Shown here in pieces: positions 60,192 to 60,745 of a stretch of DNA of 60,745 bases. The first letter of the stretch is position 1. Every line of letters starts with the position of its first letter. Source of the DNA: CAZFVY01 sp964522665. GTDB taxonomy: Bacteria; Verrucomicrobiota; Verrucomicrobiia; Limisphaerales; CAZFVY01. The translations under genes were made by a program, and so were the position numbers. Location of the stretch: positions 1-60,745 of the forward strand of contig CAZFVY010000032.1 of NCBI GenBank assembly GCA_964522665.1, read 5' to 3'. The notes beneath the pieces are model-generated. The model was not told where the DNA came from. It saw only the letters and a program-made list of their open reading frames with translations, and did no database searches.

Positions 60192-60610
60192 ATGGCAGAT
60201 TACCTGCAACCCGTCGGCCGAGCGTGGCGCATCGCGAGCATCCTCGGCTGCGCTCTCGCGTCCGTCATCTGCCTGCTGGTCTCGCTCATGCTGGGGACTG
60301 ATATGATTCGACGGCGTTCGTTCGACTACGAGGGCAAGCCACTCTGGATAGGCGTACCGGTATTCGGGTTCATTGGCGTTGCGGCGGGATTCATCGCGTG
60401 GAGACTTCTTCGACGTCAGGTGGCGGCCAATGGCGTCACGGTGATGCCGACCTGGTTCATTCAACTTTTCGACGTCTCCCTCATGGGGGGCTTTGTCTCG
60501 CTGCCTACGCCCGAGACTCTCCGATTTTCGTCGTCGAGGGCATGTTCATTTGTCTCGCGATGATTTTTGCGGGCAGGCGCATCGCCACGCGAAAGAGAAG
60601 GCGCGTTTGA
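60192..60610 (+). pseudogene. Small membrane protein, probably frameshifted
   Basis: The frame from ATG 60192 encodes two membrane helices (about 14-36 and 50-69) and PTWFIQLFDVSLMGG, then ends at 60563 in SSRACSFVSR. The overlapping next frame carries IFVVEGMFICLAMIFAGRRI and a basic end (RKRRRV, stop 60610), which reads as the missing third helix. A single-base indel around 60510-60535 would join them. A sequencing error is equally possible. The family is not recognised. Confidence 0.5.
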
Positions 60611-60740
60611 ATCTGCCGCCCGTTCCGGCGCGTCGGTAGCATTTCTGGCTGGCGTTTCCGGTAGCCGCGAGTGAGCCTGATCGGTATGAGATCACTGTCA
60701 TCCGGTTAACTTGTAAGGGAGTTGCTGAAAGAGGTTGAAT

Positions 60741-60745
60741 ATGAG
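60741..60745 (+). CDS. Probable gene start cut by window edge
   Basis: An ATG at 60741 is preceded by AAAGAGG with 6-nt spacing, a good ribosome-binding site. Only two codons are inside the window, so nothing can be said about the product. Confidence 0.3.

Overview
The window looks like a chromosomal segment of a GC-rich member of the Verrucomicrobiota, probably of the Pedosphaera/Limisphaerales type. This is an inference from gene content, not from a marker tree. The pointers are a planctomycete-type cytochrome c/DUF1549/DUF1553 protein followed by a DUF1501 protein, an isolated prepilin-like protein of the DUF1559 kind, a GreA with a very long N-terminal extension as in Chlamydiae and Verrucomicrobia, a CusF-SCO1 fusion, and several long intergenic stretches with hairpin-rich repeats. 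I see no rRNA, tRNA, CRISPR array, prophage or insertion sequence with a transposase.

Layout. 0.2-6.3 kb (+): a phenylacetate-CoA-ligase-like enzyme, an ABC exporter (ATPase plus a giant FtsX-type permease) and a secreted protein. 6.4-11.3 kb (-): a three-gene signalling operon made of a histidine-kinase-like protein that has lost its phospho-acceptor His and its ATPase domain, a CheB-CheR-PAS hybrid, and a complete histidine kinase. 11.8-18.5 kb: a YdeI-like protein, small membrane proteins, the PSCyt1/DUF1501 pair and an outer-membrane barrel. 19-31 kb is mostly housekeeping: xseB-dxs, icd, gluQ, an HTH regulator, a DUF309 protein, parB, a PfkB kinase, def, rpoN and a WalJ-like hydrolase. 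31-37.6 kb: prepilin, MFS transporter, uppP, a broken VapBC remnant, a secreted glycosidase-like protein and an Fe-S uracil-DNA glycosylase. 37.8-42.4 kb: glycolate oxidase glcDEF and a methyltransferase. 42.4-50.1 kb: trpG/pabA, aroB with a hypothetical protein, an ankyrin protein, CusF-SCO, greA and rsmB. 50.1-60.7 kb: a HEAT protein, a tandem retropepsin, an intact VapBC, a radical SAM protein, fabI, an MFS transporter, a NUDIX hydrolase, an FmdB zinc ribbon, a small unknown protein, purC and a membrane gene that looks frameshifted.

Most unusual signal. Two intergenic regions 45 kb apart (12930-13136 and 58118-58363, opposite strands) carry the same string of small hairpins between end sequences that are themselves inverted repeats. 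One 41-nt core is 39/41 identical. In two other hairpins the stems differ between the copies, mostly by paired changes, while the loop or the length is kept. It looks like a structured dispersed element and codes for nothing I can see. Second in interest is the operon with the dead kinase domain (His to Arg) next to a hybrid CheB/CheR sensor and a complete kinase, with no response regulator nearby. Other points of note are an inverted repeat in the purC leader, a sigma-54-like promoter beside rpoN, a VapBC module fused and truncated by deletion, and a divergent DXS.
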